DNA from: Hyunsoonleella pacifica
GTDB lineage: Bacteria; Bacteroidota; Bacteroidia; Flavobacteriales; Flavobacteriaceae
Assembly: GCF_004310335.1 (NCBI RefSeq)
Contig: NZ_SIRS01000001.1
Location: forward strand, 248,001-312,000
Reading direction: 5' to 3'
Length of the DNA: 64,000 bases
Part shown: positions 9,056-18,376 of the stretch, piece after piece
Position numbering within the stretch: the first letter of the stretch is position 1
Layout: each line of letters begins with the position of its first letter
Translations under genes and position numbers: made by a program
The notes under the pieces: model-generated
Told to the model about the DNA's origin: nothing
Database searches by the model: none
The model's input: only the letters and a program-made list of their open reading frames with translations

Positions 9056-9595
9056 TTTGAGGAATCAGAAAAGTGTTTAAGCAAAAACTACAATTAATTT
9101 TATGTAAGATACTAAAGGTCTAAAATATAAATAATTGTTAGTTGAGTTTACCTATTATGTTATAATTATGTATTAAGAGTTTGTTTTTTACAAAATGTTT
9201 AGAGCAACAGTATCCTTCCTAACAAGTAAGGAAGCCTGCCTGCCGTTAGGTGGGTCAGGGAAAATTAATGTAGATGTTGTTTTTACACACCCCTTACCCG
9301 ATAGCTATCGGGACCCTTTACTTCGGAAAGCTCAGTACAGGCTTGTTAGAGGGGAAACTCACACTCTTTAAATGACACGCCATTGCGAGTGTAACGAAGC
9401 CATCTCATTCATAAAATACCGAATGGTTTTTTTATTCCCTCACTTATTTCTATTAAGAACAACTTTGTTGAAAACTACGTGCAAGTACGTATTGATTTTC
9501 TGATATAAAAACTCGAACTTCGCTTATTGAGCGATAGGGTTTATTAAAATGGAACCATATCTAATCGTAAGACAACATTTGGCTGAACAACAAAA
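9056..9595. other. Gene-free stretch with repeat fragments
   Basis: 540 bp without a convincing gene, between the RhuM fragment and the recombinase-HEPN gene. It contains GC-richer repeat material (9219-9420) and then AT-rich sequence that must hold the promoter of the gene starting at 9596. A small hairpin (CGCT-loop-AGCG, around 9521-9533) sits about 60 bp before that start. Confidence 0.6.
9219..9420. repeat. Mosaic of short palindromic repeats
   Basis: Three pieces typical of flavobacterial intergenic repeats: a GCCTGCCTGCCG segment near 9235, shared with the palindrome at 7581; a perfect palindrome CCCGATAGCTATCGGG at 9297-9312; and CATTGCGAGTGTAACGAAGCCATCTC at 9381-9406, which resembles the end of the element at 7681-7710. 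No reading frame is supported here. Confidence 0.55.
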
Positions 9596-10903
9596 ATGAA
9601 GGAAATAAGAGAAAAAGTCATTAAAGAATTCAGACGACGAAAATATGCTGAATCTACAATTAGAGGTTATTCAAATACCTTGTTTAGACTTTTTGATTTT
9701 TATTCAGCACATAATCCAACAGAAATTACTAATCAACAAGTAACAAGTTACGCAAGGTCATTAATAAATCAGAAAAAATCACATACAACTTTAAGAACCT
9801 TGGTTTTTGTATGTAAAATATTTTTCGACCAAATGCATAACAAAAAGCATGGAATTTATAAATTTAAATTTCCTGATACTGCTGAAAGATCTGCTGATTT
9901 TTTCGAGCAATCAGATGTTTTAGAATTAATAAACCGAAAAGAAAATTTAAAACATAAAATTATTTTTCTTTTGATGTATTCTTGTGGTTTAGAAGCTAAT
10001 GAATTATTAGAAATTAAAGTTAAAGACATTATTTCTAAAGCTGAAAATCCGTACATAATTTTGCACGATAGCAAAGGAAATGAAAAGAGAAGGGCATATT
10101 TATCAAAAAGAGTGATTCCATTATTATCAGACTATTACAAAAAATTCAAACCAGAGTTGTATTTTATATATGGGCAAAATGACAAGTCTAAAAAATATTC
10201 TTACACAAGTCTAACTAAAGTACTGAAAGCTTCGTTAAAAGAAATGGAGTTAAATCCTGCTTTTACAACTAGAGCATTTAAATATTCTTATATTAAACAT
10301 CTAAATCAACTAGGAATTCCTTTAATAATAATATTAGAAAATTTAAAAATCAAGGAATTCAAATCTCATATTCAGTATTCAAAATTAATTCACGAAGAAC
10401 AAACAATTAATTTTACGCCTTATGATAAATTAATTACTACAACTGAAAAAACTGAAAGTTTTGATGATTTAGAATCTTTAGTATTCAAATTGAAAGACTT
10501 AGACGAAATAGATTATTTGATGGAAGGAATAGATTGTTTTAGAAATGGAAGTTTAAGAGCTGGAGTTATTTTTATTTGGTCATCTGCTATAAAGAGTATT
10601 AGAAAACAAATATTAGACATCGATACTATAAAAAACATAAATGAAGAATTGAACAGAATTGACTCTAGAGCAAAAAACGTTAAAAACATTAATAGTTTTG
10701 AATATATTAAAGACAAAACAACAATACATTTAGCAGAAAAAATGGGAGTATTTAGTAAGTTTGAAAAAAATGAATTAATAAATAATTGTTTAGGTTTGAG
10801 AAATAAATGTGGACATCCATCAAACTTAACAATAGGAGTTCAAAGAGCAAAATCATTTGTTGAACAAGTCTTGAATATAGTTTACAAAAAAAACGTTGCC
10901 TAA
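9596..10903 (+). CDS. Degenerate tyrosine-recombinase domain fused to a HEPN-like domain
   Basis: 435 residues. Residues 1-90 look like the SAM-like arm domain of XerC/D-type recombinases. Residues about 100-270 follow the catalytic-domain pattern, but most catalytic residues are changed: the box I Arg is Glu133 (GLEANEL), the HxxR pair becomes Arg226 and Lys229 (TTRAFKYS), and the usual LGH box reads NLKI. The beta-hairpin Lys160 and a possible nucleophile Tyr261 remain. After a linker, residues about 300-435 form a helical region with R402-NKCG-H407, matching the Rx4-6H ribonuclease motif of HEPN domains, plus the upstream FRNGSLRAGVIFIWSSAI helix typical of such folds. Recombination activity is therefore unlikely. 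A DNA-binding or regulatory half joined to a possible RNase effector is the inference. It stands alone in an accessory island. Confidence 0.7.
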   Translation: MKEIREKVIKEFRRRKYAESTIRGYSNTLFRLFDFYSAHNPTEITNQQVTSYARSLINQKKSHTTLRTLVFVCKIFFDQMHNKKHGIYKFKFPDTAERSADFFEQSDVLELINRKENLKHKIIFLLMYSCGLEANELLEIKVKDIISKAENPYIILHDSKGNEKRRAYLSKRVIPLLSDYYKKFKPELYFIYGQNDKSKKYSYTSLTKVLKASLKEMELNPAFTTRAFKYSYIKHLNQLGIPLIIILENLKIKEFKSHIQYSKLIHEEQTINFTPYDKLITTTEKTESFDDLESLVFKLKDLDEIDYLMEGIDCFRNGSLRAGVIFIWSSAIKSIRKQILDIDTIKNINEELNRIDSRAKNVKNINSFEYIKDKTTIHLAEKMGVFSKFEKNELINNCLGLRNKCGHPSNLTIGVQRAKSFVEQVLNIVYKKNVA

Positions 10904-11289
10904 TAAAGAATAAATTTTATTGCTAATTTTTTGTCAACTTGCGAAAACCCTCTCGGATTTTCTATTTGGCGATTATTTGCTAAATTTAAAGATTAAATCG
11001 CACAACAAAATTTATACATAGCCGACAGGACTAACTCTCCAAACAAAGCATTCATCACTCCACTAAACTCAAACACTCAAATACTACGTTCACCCTAAAA
11101 ACCAATCAAACACCATATAACTACGTAGTTTTCTCCTCAAATCCTCTAATTTTCTGTTTAAACTTTCCTTATTTAAGTAAAACATACGTAAAATGTTATT
11201 AACAAACACCTGTTTATACGTAGCGATTTAAGTAGATGTATATGTGTTTTTTTAATGTTTAAATAATTGTTTTTTAAATGATTAATATG

Positions 11290-11317
11290 AAAACCTGTGT
11301 TGTAGCAGGTTTTTTTA
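11290..11317 (+). terminator. Intrinsic terminator-like hairpin upstream of the ABC importer
   Basis: AAACCTG (11291-11297), a loop of about 8 nt, CAGGTTT (11306-11312) and a run of T. It lies before the promoter box of the importer operon, so it would stop transcripts arriving from the island instead of acting as an attenuator of the operon itself. Confidence 0.6.
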
Positions 11318-11375
11318 TGACACAAAAAGAGGTTTATATATGGGTAACATCATGAGCAAAAATTAAGGCTACTTA

Positions 11376-11383
11376 TATATTTG
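11376..11383 (+). promoter_or_regulatory. Predicted -7 box of the ABC importer operon
   Basis: TATATTTG matches the Bacteroidota -7 consensus TAnnTTTG and lies 45 bp before the ATG at 11429. No good -33 TTG element is visible at the usual spacing, so an activator may be required. Confidence 0.45.
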
Positions 11384-11428
11384 TCAAAAAAATAAGTATT
11401 TATACTTAGTTAATTAAAAACACGAAAC

Positions 11429-12817
11429 ATGAAATCTCTATTAAAACGCTCATTTTGGATTTTACCAGTAGCAGTATTATTATTTGCTTGTGGTGGCGAA
11501 AAGAAAAAAGAAACTGTTGTAGCGGAAGCAACAGCATCGACAACAAAAACATTAGATATTGAAAAACCACAGTTAACGTTTGGTTTTATCAAATTAACAG
11601 ATATGGCACCTTTAGCTATTGCTAAAGAAAAAGGCTTTTTTGAAGATGAAGGCTTATTTGTTTCTGTTGAAGCACAATCTAACTGGAAAAACGTATTAGA
11701 CCGTGTAATTGATGGTCAGTTAGACGGATCTCACATGTTAGCGGGTCAGCCAATTGCTGCAGGTGCAGGATTTGGTCGTCAAGCAGAATTGGTAACACCA
11801 TTTTCTATGGATTTAAATGGTAATGGTATTACTGTATCTAATGATGTGTGGAGTAAAATGAAGCCAAACGTACCTAAAGGTGCAGATGGTAAGCCAGTAC
11901 ACCCTATAAAAGCAGATGCACTTAAGCCAGTAATTACAGATTACAAGAATAGTGGTAAGGCATTTAAAATGGGTATGGTATTCCCTGTATCTACACACAA
12001 CTACGAAATAAGATATTGGTTAGCAGCAGCGGGCATCCACCCAGGTATGTATACTGCTGATAACGTACAAGGACAAATTGATGCAGAGGTTTTACTATCT
12101 GTTACACCTCCGCCACAAATGCCTGCAACGCTTGAAGCTGGTACTATTTACGGGTACTGTGTAGGAGAGCCATGGAATCAGCAAGCTGTATTTAAAGGTA
12201 TTGGTGTGCCAGTTACTACTAACTATGATATTTGGAAAAACAATCCAGAAAAAGTATTTGTAATGACAAAGAAATTTGTGGACGAAAACCCTAACACTGC
12301 CATTGCTGTAACTAAAGCATTAATTAGAGCAGGTAAGTGGCTAGACGAGCCAGGAAACAGAGCAGAAGCTGTGAAAATATTATCTATGAGCCAATACGTT
12401 GGTGCTGATGAGGCAGTATTAGCAAACTCTATGACGGGTACATTTGAATTTGAAAAAGGCGATAAGCGTGAGATGCCAGATTTTAACGTATTCTACAAGT
12501 ACAATGCAACATATCCATTCTACTCTGATGGTATCTGGTTTTTAACGCAAATGAGACGTTGGGGACAAATTCCTGAAGCGAAGCCAGCAGATTGGTATGC
12601 ATCAACAATAAAAGATATTTACAGACCTGATATCTGGACAAAAGCTGCTAAACTTTTAGTTGAAGAAGGTAATATTCCTGCAAGTGATATTCCAACAACT
12701 GATGGGTACAAACCAGCTACTACAGACTTTATAGACGGTACATCGTATGATGCTAAAGATCCTATTGGATACATCAACAGCTTTAAAATTGGTAATAAAG
12801 ATACAGCTGTAAAATAA
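11429..12817 (+). CDS. nrtA: NrtA/CmpA-type ABC substrate-binding lipoprotein (nitrate/nitrite-like)
   Basis: 462 residues. A lipoprotein signal ends at [11 protein letters not shown]. The mature protein matches the NrtA/CmpA branch of periplasmic binding proteins: [25 protein letters not shown] near the start, and the hallmark [14 protein letters not shown], which corresponds to the GFCVGEPWN of cyanobacterial nitrate and bicarbonate binding proteins. It should capture an anion such as nitrate or nitrite in the periplasm for the permease and two ATPases encoded next. Which anion cannot be decided from the sequence. A strong REP-like hairpin separates it from the permease gene, probably allowing more binding protein than permease. 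Confidence 0.85.
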   Translation: MKSLLKRSFWILPVAVLLFACGGEKKKETVVAEATASTTKTLDIEKPQLTFGFIKLTDMAPLAIAKEKGFFEDEGLFVSVEAQSNWKNVLDRVIDGQLDGSHMLAGQPIAAGAGFGRQAELVTPFSMDLNGNGITVSNDVWSKMKPNVPKGADGKPVHPIKADALKPVITDYKNSGKAFKMGMVFPVSTHNYEIRYWLAAAGIHPGMYTADNVQGQIDAEVLLSVTPPPQMPATLEAGTIYGYCVGEPWNQQAVFKGIGVPVTTNYDIWKNNPEKVFVMTKKFVDENPNTAIAVTKALIRAGKWLDEPGNRAEAVKILSMSQYVGADEAVLANSMTGTFEFEKGDKREMPDFNVFYKYNATYPFYSDGIWFLTQMRRWGQIPEAKPADWYASTIKDIYRPDIWTKAAKLLVEEGNIPASDIPTTDGYKPATTDFIDGTSYDAKDPIGYINSFKIGNKDTAVK

Positions 12818-12833
12818 TAAATACAGGTAATAT

Positions 12834-12908
12834 CTGTCATTTCAGAACTAGTTTTAGAATCTAATAGAAGTTGAGATACTGAAACTAGTTCAGAATGACA
12901 AAAAAATA
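12834..12908. repeat. REP-like intergenic hairpin between the nrtA- and nrtB-like genes
   Basis: TGTCATTTCAGAACTAGTTT (12835-12854) pairs with AAACTAGTTCAGAATGACA near 12882-12900, giving an imperfect stem of about 20 bp, followed by seven A residues. The inner part (GTTGAGATACTGAAACTAGTTC) resembles repeats common between genes of Flavobacteriaceae. It lies inside the operon and could stabilise the upstream mRNA or partly terminate transcription. Confidence 0.65.
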
Positions 12909-12920
12909 ACACTAAACAAA

Positions 12921-14030
12921 ATGGCAATGAAAAGCATTAGTTTAAATATAGTTGATAGAATAGTAAGGTTTAATTTTTTTGGCTTTCTGTTTAACGGGTG
13001 GGTTAAGAAATTAAAGCAAATGAACCCTAAAGTTGTTCTTAAAAAGGCAGCTATTTCTATAGCCTCAGTACTCTTGTTTTTAGGGTTATGGTATACAGGA
13101 GCTAAGTCGCTTTATAATATTGAAGCTGAATTTAGAATAGAAAAAGCATTAAATGAACAAGGGCAAGCTGCAGCAGATGAAATGGCTGCTTGTATTGCTA
13201 GTGGCGATATTAGCTGCCAGCCAAATACATTGCCTTCGCCTTCGCAAGTTTGGGCATCGTTTCAATCTTTACTTAACGACCACGCCTTAATTAGTGCTGA
13301 TAAAGCTGCTTTTAAAGAAAAAACAGCAGCCTTAAATGAAAAACGAGTTGCCGAAGGTAAAGCACCTATTGTTTATACAGGTCGCCCTTCATTCGTTGAT
13401 CAAATTTTTACAAGCTTAAAAACGGTTTTTGCTGGATTCTTTTTAGCCTTATTAATTGCTGTGCCTCTTGGTATTTTTATAGGATTAAGCCCAACGTTAA
13501 AAAGTGCGTTTAACTGGTTTATTCAAATTTTTAAACCTGTATCACCAGTAGTATGGTACTTGTTAGTGTTTATGATTGTAAAAACATTATTGATAGATTC
13601 TAGTGAAGATAGCTCGTTTACTATTTCGTTTATAGCGGTTGGTTTATGTTCTATGTGGGCTACATTGGTGAACACATCAATGGGTGTGTCATCAGTAGAT
13701 AAAGATTACATTAACGTTGCTAAGGTTTTAAAATTGGGGAATTTCCAAAAGGTATTTAAAGTGGTGTTGCCATCATCTTTACCTTTAATCTTTACAGGTT
13801 TAAAAATTACATTATCTGTAGCGTGGATGGTTTTAATTGCTATTGAACTATTAGCACAGAGTCCTGGTTTAGGATTGTTTGTTTGGGAAGAATTCCAAAA
13901 TGGTGCAAACGATTCTAATGCAAAAATTATAGTTGCCATGTTTGTTATTGGTATCATAGGTTTCTTATTAGATCGCCTGATGTTAGCTATTCAAAATGCG
14001 GTGTCTTTTGAAAAAACGGATGCTATATAA
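12921..14030 (+). CDS. nrtB: ABC transporter permease, NrtB-like
   Basis: 369 residues. A cytoplasmic N-terminus and a first membrane helix (about residues 45-62) are followed by an unusually long periplasmic stretch (about 65-155), then the five-helix permease core of the BPD_transp_1 family. The coupling-helix region LIAIELLAQSPGLGLFVWEEFQ corresponds to the EAA loop of nitrate/sulfonate/taurine permeases. It would form the membrane channel for the binding protein encoded upstream and contact the two ATPases encoded next. The long first loop is larger than in typical NrtB (about 275 residues) and gives the extra length. Confidence 0.85.
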   Translation: MAMKSISLNIVDRIVRFNFFGFLFNGWVKKLKQMNPKVVLKKAAISIASVLLFLGLWYTGAKSLYNIEAEFRIEKALNEQGQAAADEMAACIASGDISCQPNTLPSPSQVWASFQSLLNDHALISADKAAFKEKTAALNEKRVAEGKAPIVYTGRPSFVDQIFTSLKTVFAGFFLALLIAVPLGIFIGLSPTLKSAFNWFIQIFKPVSPVVWYLLVFMIVKTLLIDSSEDSSFTISFIAVGLCSMWATLVNTSMGVSSVDKDYINVAKVLKLGNFQKVFKVVLPSSLPLIFTGLKITLSVAWMVLIAIELLAQSPGLGLFVWEEFQNGANDSNAKIIVAMFVIGIIGFLLDRLMLAIQNAVSFEKTDAI

Positions 14031-14104
14031 TGTTGAATTGTTTAAATGTTTAATCGTGGAATCGATTAAACGCATCAACAAATAAACACTTAAACAATAA
14101 AGAA

Positions 14105-14953
14105 ATGGCATACTTAGAATTAAAAAATATATATAAAACCTACGGGAATGACGAGAACGCCACCGAGGTACTATCTGATATTAATTTATCGATAGAGGAA
14201 GGCGAGTTTGTAGCGATTGTAGGATTTACTGGAAGTGGAAAAACAACGTTGGTAAATTTAATAAACGGACTACTTGAGCCTACTAAAGGCGAGGTATTGT
14301 TTAAGGGAAAACCTGTTGAGGGTACAAGCCATGAACGTGGTGTTATTTTCCAGAATTACTCATTACTACCTTGGTTAACTGTAGAGCAAAATGTACTAAT
14401 GGCTGTTAAAGAGGCGTTCCCAAAGCGAGAAAAAGCGGTTTACAAACGTAAAGCAGCACACTATATTGATATGGTAGGTTTGACGCCAGCTATTAACAAA
14501 TTACCTAAAGAATTGTCTGGTGGGATGCGCCAACGTGTGGCAGTAGCTAGAGCACTATCTATGAAACCAGATATGATTATTATGGATGAGCCTTTAGGGG
14601 CTTTGGACGCTTTAACTAGAGGTACACTTCAAGATCAAATTTTAAATATTTGGGGCAAGGATAAGCGTACAGCATTATTAATTACTAATGATGTGGATGA
14701 AGGGATTTATATGGCAGATCGTATTATTCCACTACGTCCAGGGCCAAATGCTACTTTAGGGCCTGAGTTTAAGATTGATATTGAACGACCACGTGATAAA
14801 ACAGAAATGAACGATAACCCTAATTACAAAAAAACAAGAAATGCCATTATTGAGTATTTAATGGATATAGGGGAAGAGCGTAAATCTCAAGTTTCAGAAG
14901 AATATGTTTTACCAGATTTAGCACCAAAGGATTTTGTTAACCAATTTAGATAA
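14105..14953 (+). CDS. ABC transporter ATPase, NrtC/D-like, with altered H-loop
   Basis: 282 residues. Walker A is GFTGSGKTT, the signature is LSGGMRQRVAVARAL, and Walker B/D-loop is MIIMDEPLGALD. The switch His of the H-loop is replaced by Asn (LLITNDVDEG, where LLVTHDVDEA is usual). Cyanobacterial NrtC carries a C-terminal binding-protein-like domain, but here the C-terminus is a short tail only. Together with the next gene it should form a heterodimeric ATPase for the importer. The Asn makes one of the two ATP sites likely degenerate. A 74-bp gap separates it from the permease gene. Confidence 0.85.
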   Translation: MAYLELKNIYKTYGNDENATEVLSDINLSIEEGEFVAIVGFTGSGKTTLVNLINGLLEPTKGEVLFKGKPVEGTSHERGVIFQNYSLLPWLTVEQNVLMAVKEAFPKREKAVYKRKAAHYIDMVGLTPAINKLPKELSGGMRQRVAVARALSMKPDMIIMDEPLGALDALTRGTLQDQILNIWGKDKRTALLITNDVDEGIYMADRIIPLRPGPNATLGPEFKIDIERPRDKTEMNDNPNYKKTRNAIIEYLMDIGEERKSQVSEEYVLPDLAPKDFVNQFR

Positions 14954-14962
14954 GCATCAGTT

Positions 14963-15787
14963 ATGAGTACTATTATTACAGACACAGCTAAAACAGCGCA
15001 TAATGGCATTTTTCCTTCTAATGAAGTGATGCTAGATTTAAATGATTTAAAGAAGGTTTACCCAACACCAAAAGGCGATTATGTGGTGTTAGAGCATTTG
15101 AACCTTCAAATTAAAAAAGAAGAATTTGTTACTATTATTGGTCATTCTGGATGTGGTAAAACTACCATGTTATCTATGATTGCAGGGTTAAATCCAATTT
15201 CTGGAGGAAACATCTCAGTATTAGGAAAGCACATTAAAGGACCTGGTCCAGATAGAGGCGTGATTTTTCAAGCACCAAGTTTGATGCCTTGGATGACTGC
15301 TTTACAAAATGTATTGCTGGGTGTAAACCAAGTATTTCCACATGCAACCAAAAATCAACGTAACGATATTGCAAAATATTATTTACAAAAGGTAGGTTTA
15401 GAAGATGCGTTTAATAAACGCGCTTCAGACTTATCACAAGGGATGCAGCAGCGTGTAGGTATTGCGCGTGCATTTGCTATAAAACCAAAAGTATTATTGT
15501 TGGATGAGCCTTTTGGAATGTTAGACTCTTTAACACGTGGCGAATTACAAGATATTTTGATAGAGATTTGGAATAAAGAAAAAATTACAGCGGTAATGAT
15601 TACTCACGATGTGGACGAAGCGATATTTTTGGCAGATCGTGTGGTAATGATGACTAGCGGACCACGTGCAAAAATTGGAGATGTTCTGGATATAGATTTT
15701 GAAAGACCTAGAACGCGTAAAGCCGTGTTGGAACACGACGATTATTATAAATACAGAAAACACTTAATAGACTTTTTAGAGCACTAA
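14963..15787 (+). CDS. nrtD: ABC transporter ATPase, NrtD-like
   Basis: 274 residues with complete ATPase motifs: Walker A GHSGCGKTT, signature LSQGMQQRVGIARAF, Walker B VLLLDEPFGMLD and an intact H-loop VMITHDVDEA. It starts 9 bp after the previous ATPase gene and differs enough in sequence to be its heterodimer partner. It is close to the nitrate/bicarbonate/taurine ATPase branch (NrtD, SsuB, TauB), and the operon's NrtA-like binding protein argues for an inorganic anion. Confidence 0.85.
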   Translation: MSTIITDTAKTAHNGIFPSNEVMLDLNDLKKVYPTPKGDYVVLEHLNLQIKKEEFVTIIGHSGCGKTTMLSMIAGLNPISGGNISVLGKHIKGPGPDRGVIFQAPSLMPWMTALQNVLLGVNQVFPHATKNQRNDIAKYYLQKVGLEDAFNKRASDLSQGMQQRVGIARAFAIKPKVLLLDEPFGMLDSLTRGELQDILIEIWNKEKITAVMITHDVDEAIFLADRVVMMTSGPRAKIGDVLDIDFERPRTRKAVLEHDDYYKYRKHLIDFLEH

Positions 15788-15933
15788 AAATAAAGTAAAC
15801 CACACTAAGCAAATAATTATTAAAAAATGTTTATGAAACTTAATACATTTCATGAACCTAGGGTAAGAACAACCTAAAATCAAAACAATTAATTAAAAAC
15901 TCGAACAAAAATTAAACTTAAAAACAAGTAAAA

Positions 15934-17196
15934 ATGAGAAAGCAATATGTTTTAATAGGCTTGATGGCATTGATAGTTCAATTTGCACAAGCACAGTTTA
16001 CACTAGAAGGGGAATTTAGACCACGTAGTGAATACTTTGGTAACGGTGGTAACTTTACAGGAGGTACATTTCCTGCACAAACCGCTTTAGATTCTGATGA
16101 AGGTTTTATAAGAACCACAGTTAGAGCGGCATTAAAAGCTGCATATACTGCAGAAACCTATAAAGTTTTTATAAACTTTCAAGAAGTATTTGCTTTTGGT
16201 GATAGACCACAAATAGCAACAGCTGGAAACGGAAACTTTAGAGTACAAGAGGCTTGGGCCGATTTGAAACTTGGAGAGTTTTCAAGTTTAAAATTAGGAC
16301 GTCAGCCATTATCTTATGACGACCAAAGAATTCTTGGTGGATTAGGATGGGCGCAACAAGCACGTACGCATGATGCTGCGGTTTACAAATACAAGAAAAA
16401 TAAATTTAGCTTAGACATTGGTGGGGCTTTGAACACTACTGTAGATGAAATTTATTTTACAGCTAATTTGTTCTCTTATAGGGATATGGTGTTTACAAGA
16501 TTAAATACTAAAGGAGAAAAATTAAACTTTTCTTTCTTAGCTTTAGTGAATACTTTCCAAAATGGAGGCGATAACGATCCAACTACAGCTCCTACAACAG
16601 ATAGAAAGGCAACATTGCTTACTACAGGAGCGCATTTAGATTATAAAACGGGACCATTATCTTTCGCTGTGAATTTATATTTACAAGAAGGAGAAAGAGT
16701 AGGCGGTACAGATGTTAAAGGAGCACTCTTAGCTAGTGTTTTAGCAAAGTATAAAGCTTCAGATAAATTAACGATAGGAGCTGGTTACGAAACCATTTCT
16801 GGAAGAACAGATGATTCTGCAGCATTCTTCCCTCTATACGGTACAAACCATGCATTTAATGGTTTAATTGATAGGTTTTATGTAGGTAATCACGCCAATG
16901 CTGGTGGTTTAAATGATTTACAAGTATCTCTTGCTACTAAAATCTCTGGTTTAGCAGTTACTTTAACAGGACACTATTTTACAGAAGTTGAAGATATTAA
17001 TGGTACTGGAAAAGACTTAGGTTCTGAGATAGATTTAGTAATAGCTAAGAAGTTTAAAGAATTTAAGTTAGTTGGTGGTTACTCTCACTTCTTTGAGCCA
17101 AGTGAAGTAGCAGATTTACCTGGTGTAAAGTCTACACAAAACTGGGCTTGGGCTATGTTAATTATAAAGCCTAAGTTTTTAAACACAGCTAAATAA
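15934..17196 (+). CDS. Alginate_export-family outer-membrane beta-barrel
   Basis: 420 residues. The signal peptide ends near FAQAQ. The rest has the alternating pattern of a beta barrel, with the family opening FTLEGEFRPRSEYF and the conserved segment AWADLKLGEFSSLKLGRQPLSYDDQRILGGLGWAQQ. Members named alginate export proteins include many general or anion-selective outer-membrane channels. Its place 146 bp after the importer ATPase suggests that it supplies the outer-membrane pore for the same anion; alginate export is not suggested by anything else here. An ATGAAA...TTTCAT inverted repeat lies in the gap at about 15832-15852. Confidence 0.8.
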   Translation: MRKQYVLIGLMALIVQFAQAQFTLEGEFRPRSEYFGNGGNFTGGTFPAQTALDSDEGFIRTTVRAALKAAYTAETYKVFINFQEVFAFGDRPQIATAGNGNFRVQEAWADLKLGEFSSLKLGRQPLSYDDQRILGGLGWAQQARTHDAAVYKYKKNKFSLDIGGALNTTVDEIYFTANLFSYRDMVFTRLNTKGEKLNFSFLALVNTFQNGGDNDPTTAPTTDRKATLLTTGAHLDYKTGPLSFAVNLYLQEGERVGGTDVKGALLASVLAKYKASDKLTIGAGYETISGRTDDSAAFFPLYGTNHAFNGLIDRFYVGNHANAGGLNDLQVSLATKISGLAVTLTGHYFTEVEDINGTGKDLGSEIDLVIAKKFKEFKLVGGYSHFFEPSEVADLPGVKSTQNWAWAMLIIKPKFLNTAK

Positions 17197-17255
17197 AAAT
17201 ATTTTTTGCCTATATTGTAGTAGGTAGTGTTAATTAGTTAATATTCTAATTTTTT

Positions 17256-17285
17256 AAATCCCGCTTTAAGCGGGATTTATTATTT
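17256..17285. terminator. Strong hairpin terminator, probably bidirectional
   Basis: AAATCCCGCT (17256-17265), a 3-nt loop, and AGCGGGATTT (17269-17278), followed by a T-rich run on the + strand and preceded by an A/T-rich run usable on the - strand. It lies between the barrel gene and the convergent dehydrogenase gene. Confidence 0.8.
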
Positions 17286-17331
17286 TATAAATAAAATTTT
17301 AAGGGATTTAAAATCTATAAAATTTTAAGTT

Positions 17332-18294
17332 TTAGTTTACCACATTTACAGGACGTCCTTCTAGAAAGCACTTTAAATTATCAATAGTTGTCTGCATTAA
17401 ACGTTGGCGTGCCTCTTTTGGAGCCCAAGCGATGTGTGGTGTGATTATACAGTTTTTTGCATTCAGTAGCGGATTGTCAGCTTTCATAGGTTCTTCAGAA
17501 ATAACATCTAGTGCTGCACCAGCAAGTTTTTCACTATTTAAAGCTTCAACCAAATCGTTTTCATTTACTAATGGGCCACGAGCGGTATTAATTAAAAACG
17601 CACTAGACTTCATTTTACTAATGGTGTTTTTATTAATAATACCATTGGTGTCCTTAGTTAAGGGACTGTGTAAGCTTATTACATCTGAATTGCTTAATAA
17701 CTCATCTAATGTTACAAATTTTAAATTATCGTTTTCAAATTCTGGATAAACCGTTCTGTTATGTACTAAAATTTTCATACCAAAAGCTTTGGCTATTTTA
17801 GCGGTAGCTCTACCTATTTTTCCAAAACCAATAAGCCCCAGTGTTTTTCCTGCTAGTTCTATCAAAGGGTAATTCCAAAAGGAAAAATCTTTGCTTTTTA
17901 TCCAATCTCCTTTTTGTACGGCAGCATTGTGTGCACCTATATGATGACATAGTTCTAAAATTAAAGCTATGGTAAATTGCGCTACAGCAACAGAACTATA
18001 ATCAGGTACATTAGTAACAACAATGTTTTGTTGTTTTGCAGTTTCTGTATCTACCACGTTATAGCCAGTAGCTAATACACCAATGTATTTTAGTGACGCT
18101 GCTTTTGATAACACATACTTGTTAATAGGTGTTTTGTTGGTAAAAACGATATCTGCATTTCCTATGTTTTCTATGATGGCTTCATCATTGTAAGGAGTTC
18201 TATCATAAACTTTTAAATCTCCAAATTTTGAAATGCCATCCCAATTTAAATCGCCAGGGTTAAGGGTGTAACCATCAAGTACTACTATCTTCAT
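17332..18294 (-). CDS. D-2-hydroxyacid dehydrogenase (glycerate/hydroxypyruvate type)
   Basis: 320 residues, the usual family length. The NAD(P)-binding fingerprint is LGLIGFGKIGRATAKIAKAFG. The catalytic triad is intact: Arg in NTARGPLV, Glu in ISEEPM and His in TPHIAW. It should interconvert a 2-keto acid and a D-2-hydroxyacid. The pattern is closest to glycerate dehydrogenase/hydroxypyruvate reductase, but the substrate cannot be settled by eye. It lies 82 bp downstream of the DUF4130 gene on the same strand and may be cotranscribed with it. Confidence 0.85.
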   Translation of the reverse strand: MKIVVLDGYTLNPGDLNWDGISKFGDLKVYDRTPYNDEAIIENIGNADIVFTNKTPINKYVLSKAASLKYIGVLATGYNVVDTETAKQQNIVVTNVPDYSSVAVAQFTIALILELCHHIGAHNAAVQKGDWIKSKDFSFWNYPLIELAGKTLGLIGFGKIGRATAKIAKAFGMKILVHNRTVYPEFENDNLKFVTLDELLSNSDVISLHSPLTKDTNGIINKNTISKMKSSAFLINTARGPLVNENDLVEALNSEKLAGAALDVISEEPMKADNPLLNAKNCIITPHIAWAPKEARQRLMQTTIDNLKCFLEGRPVNVVN

Positions 18295-18376
18295 ATTTTT
18301 AAAAATAAATGATAAATATAATCTATAGTAGTTGATACTTGTATATAAATAGTATTCAAATTATGATAAAACATAT

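Larger units (their letters stand above)
10904..11428. other. Gene-free stretch between the accessory island and the ABC importer
   Basis: 525 bp without a supported gene. The first 150 bp follow the recombinase-HEPN gene and hold no clear terminator. The remainder is the leader region of the ABC importer, with a terminator-like hairpin at 11290-11317 and a promoter box at 11376-11383. Confidence 0.6.

Noticed and set aside
10904-11060. Possible integron attC-like site after the recombinase-HEPN gene
   Set aside because: A GTTGCC...core is present, but no matching RYYYAAC arm and no integron integrase were found.
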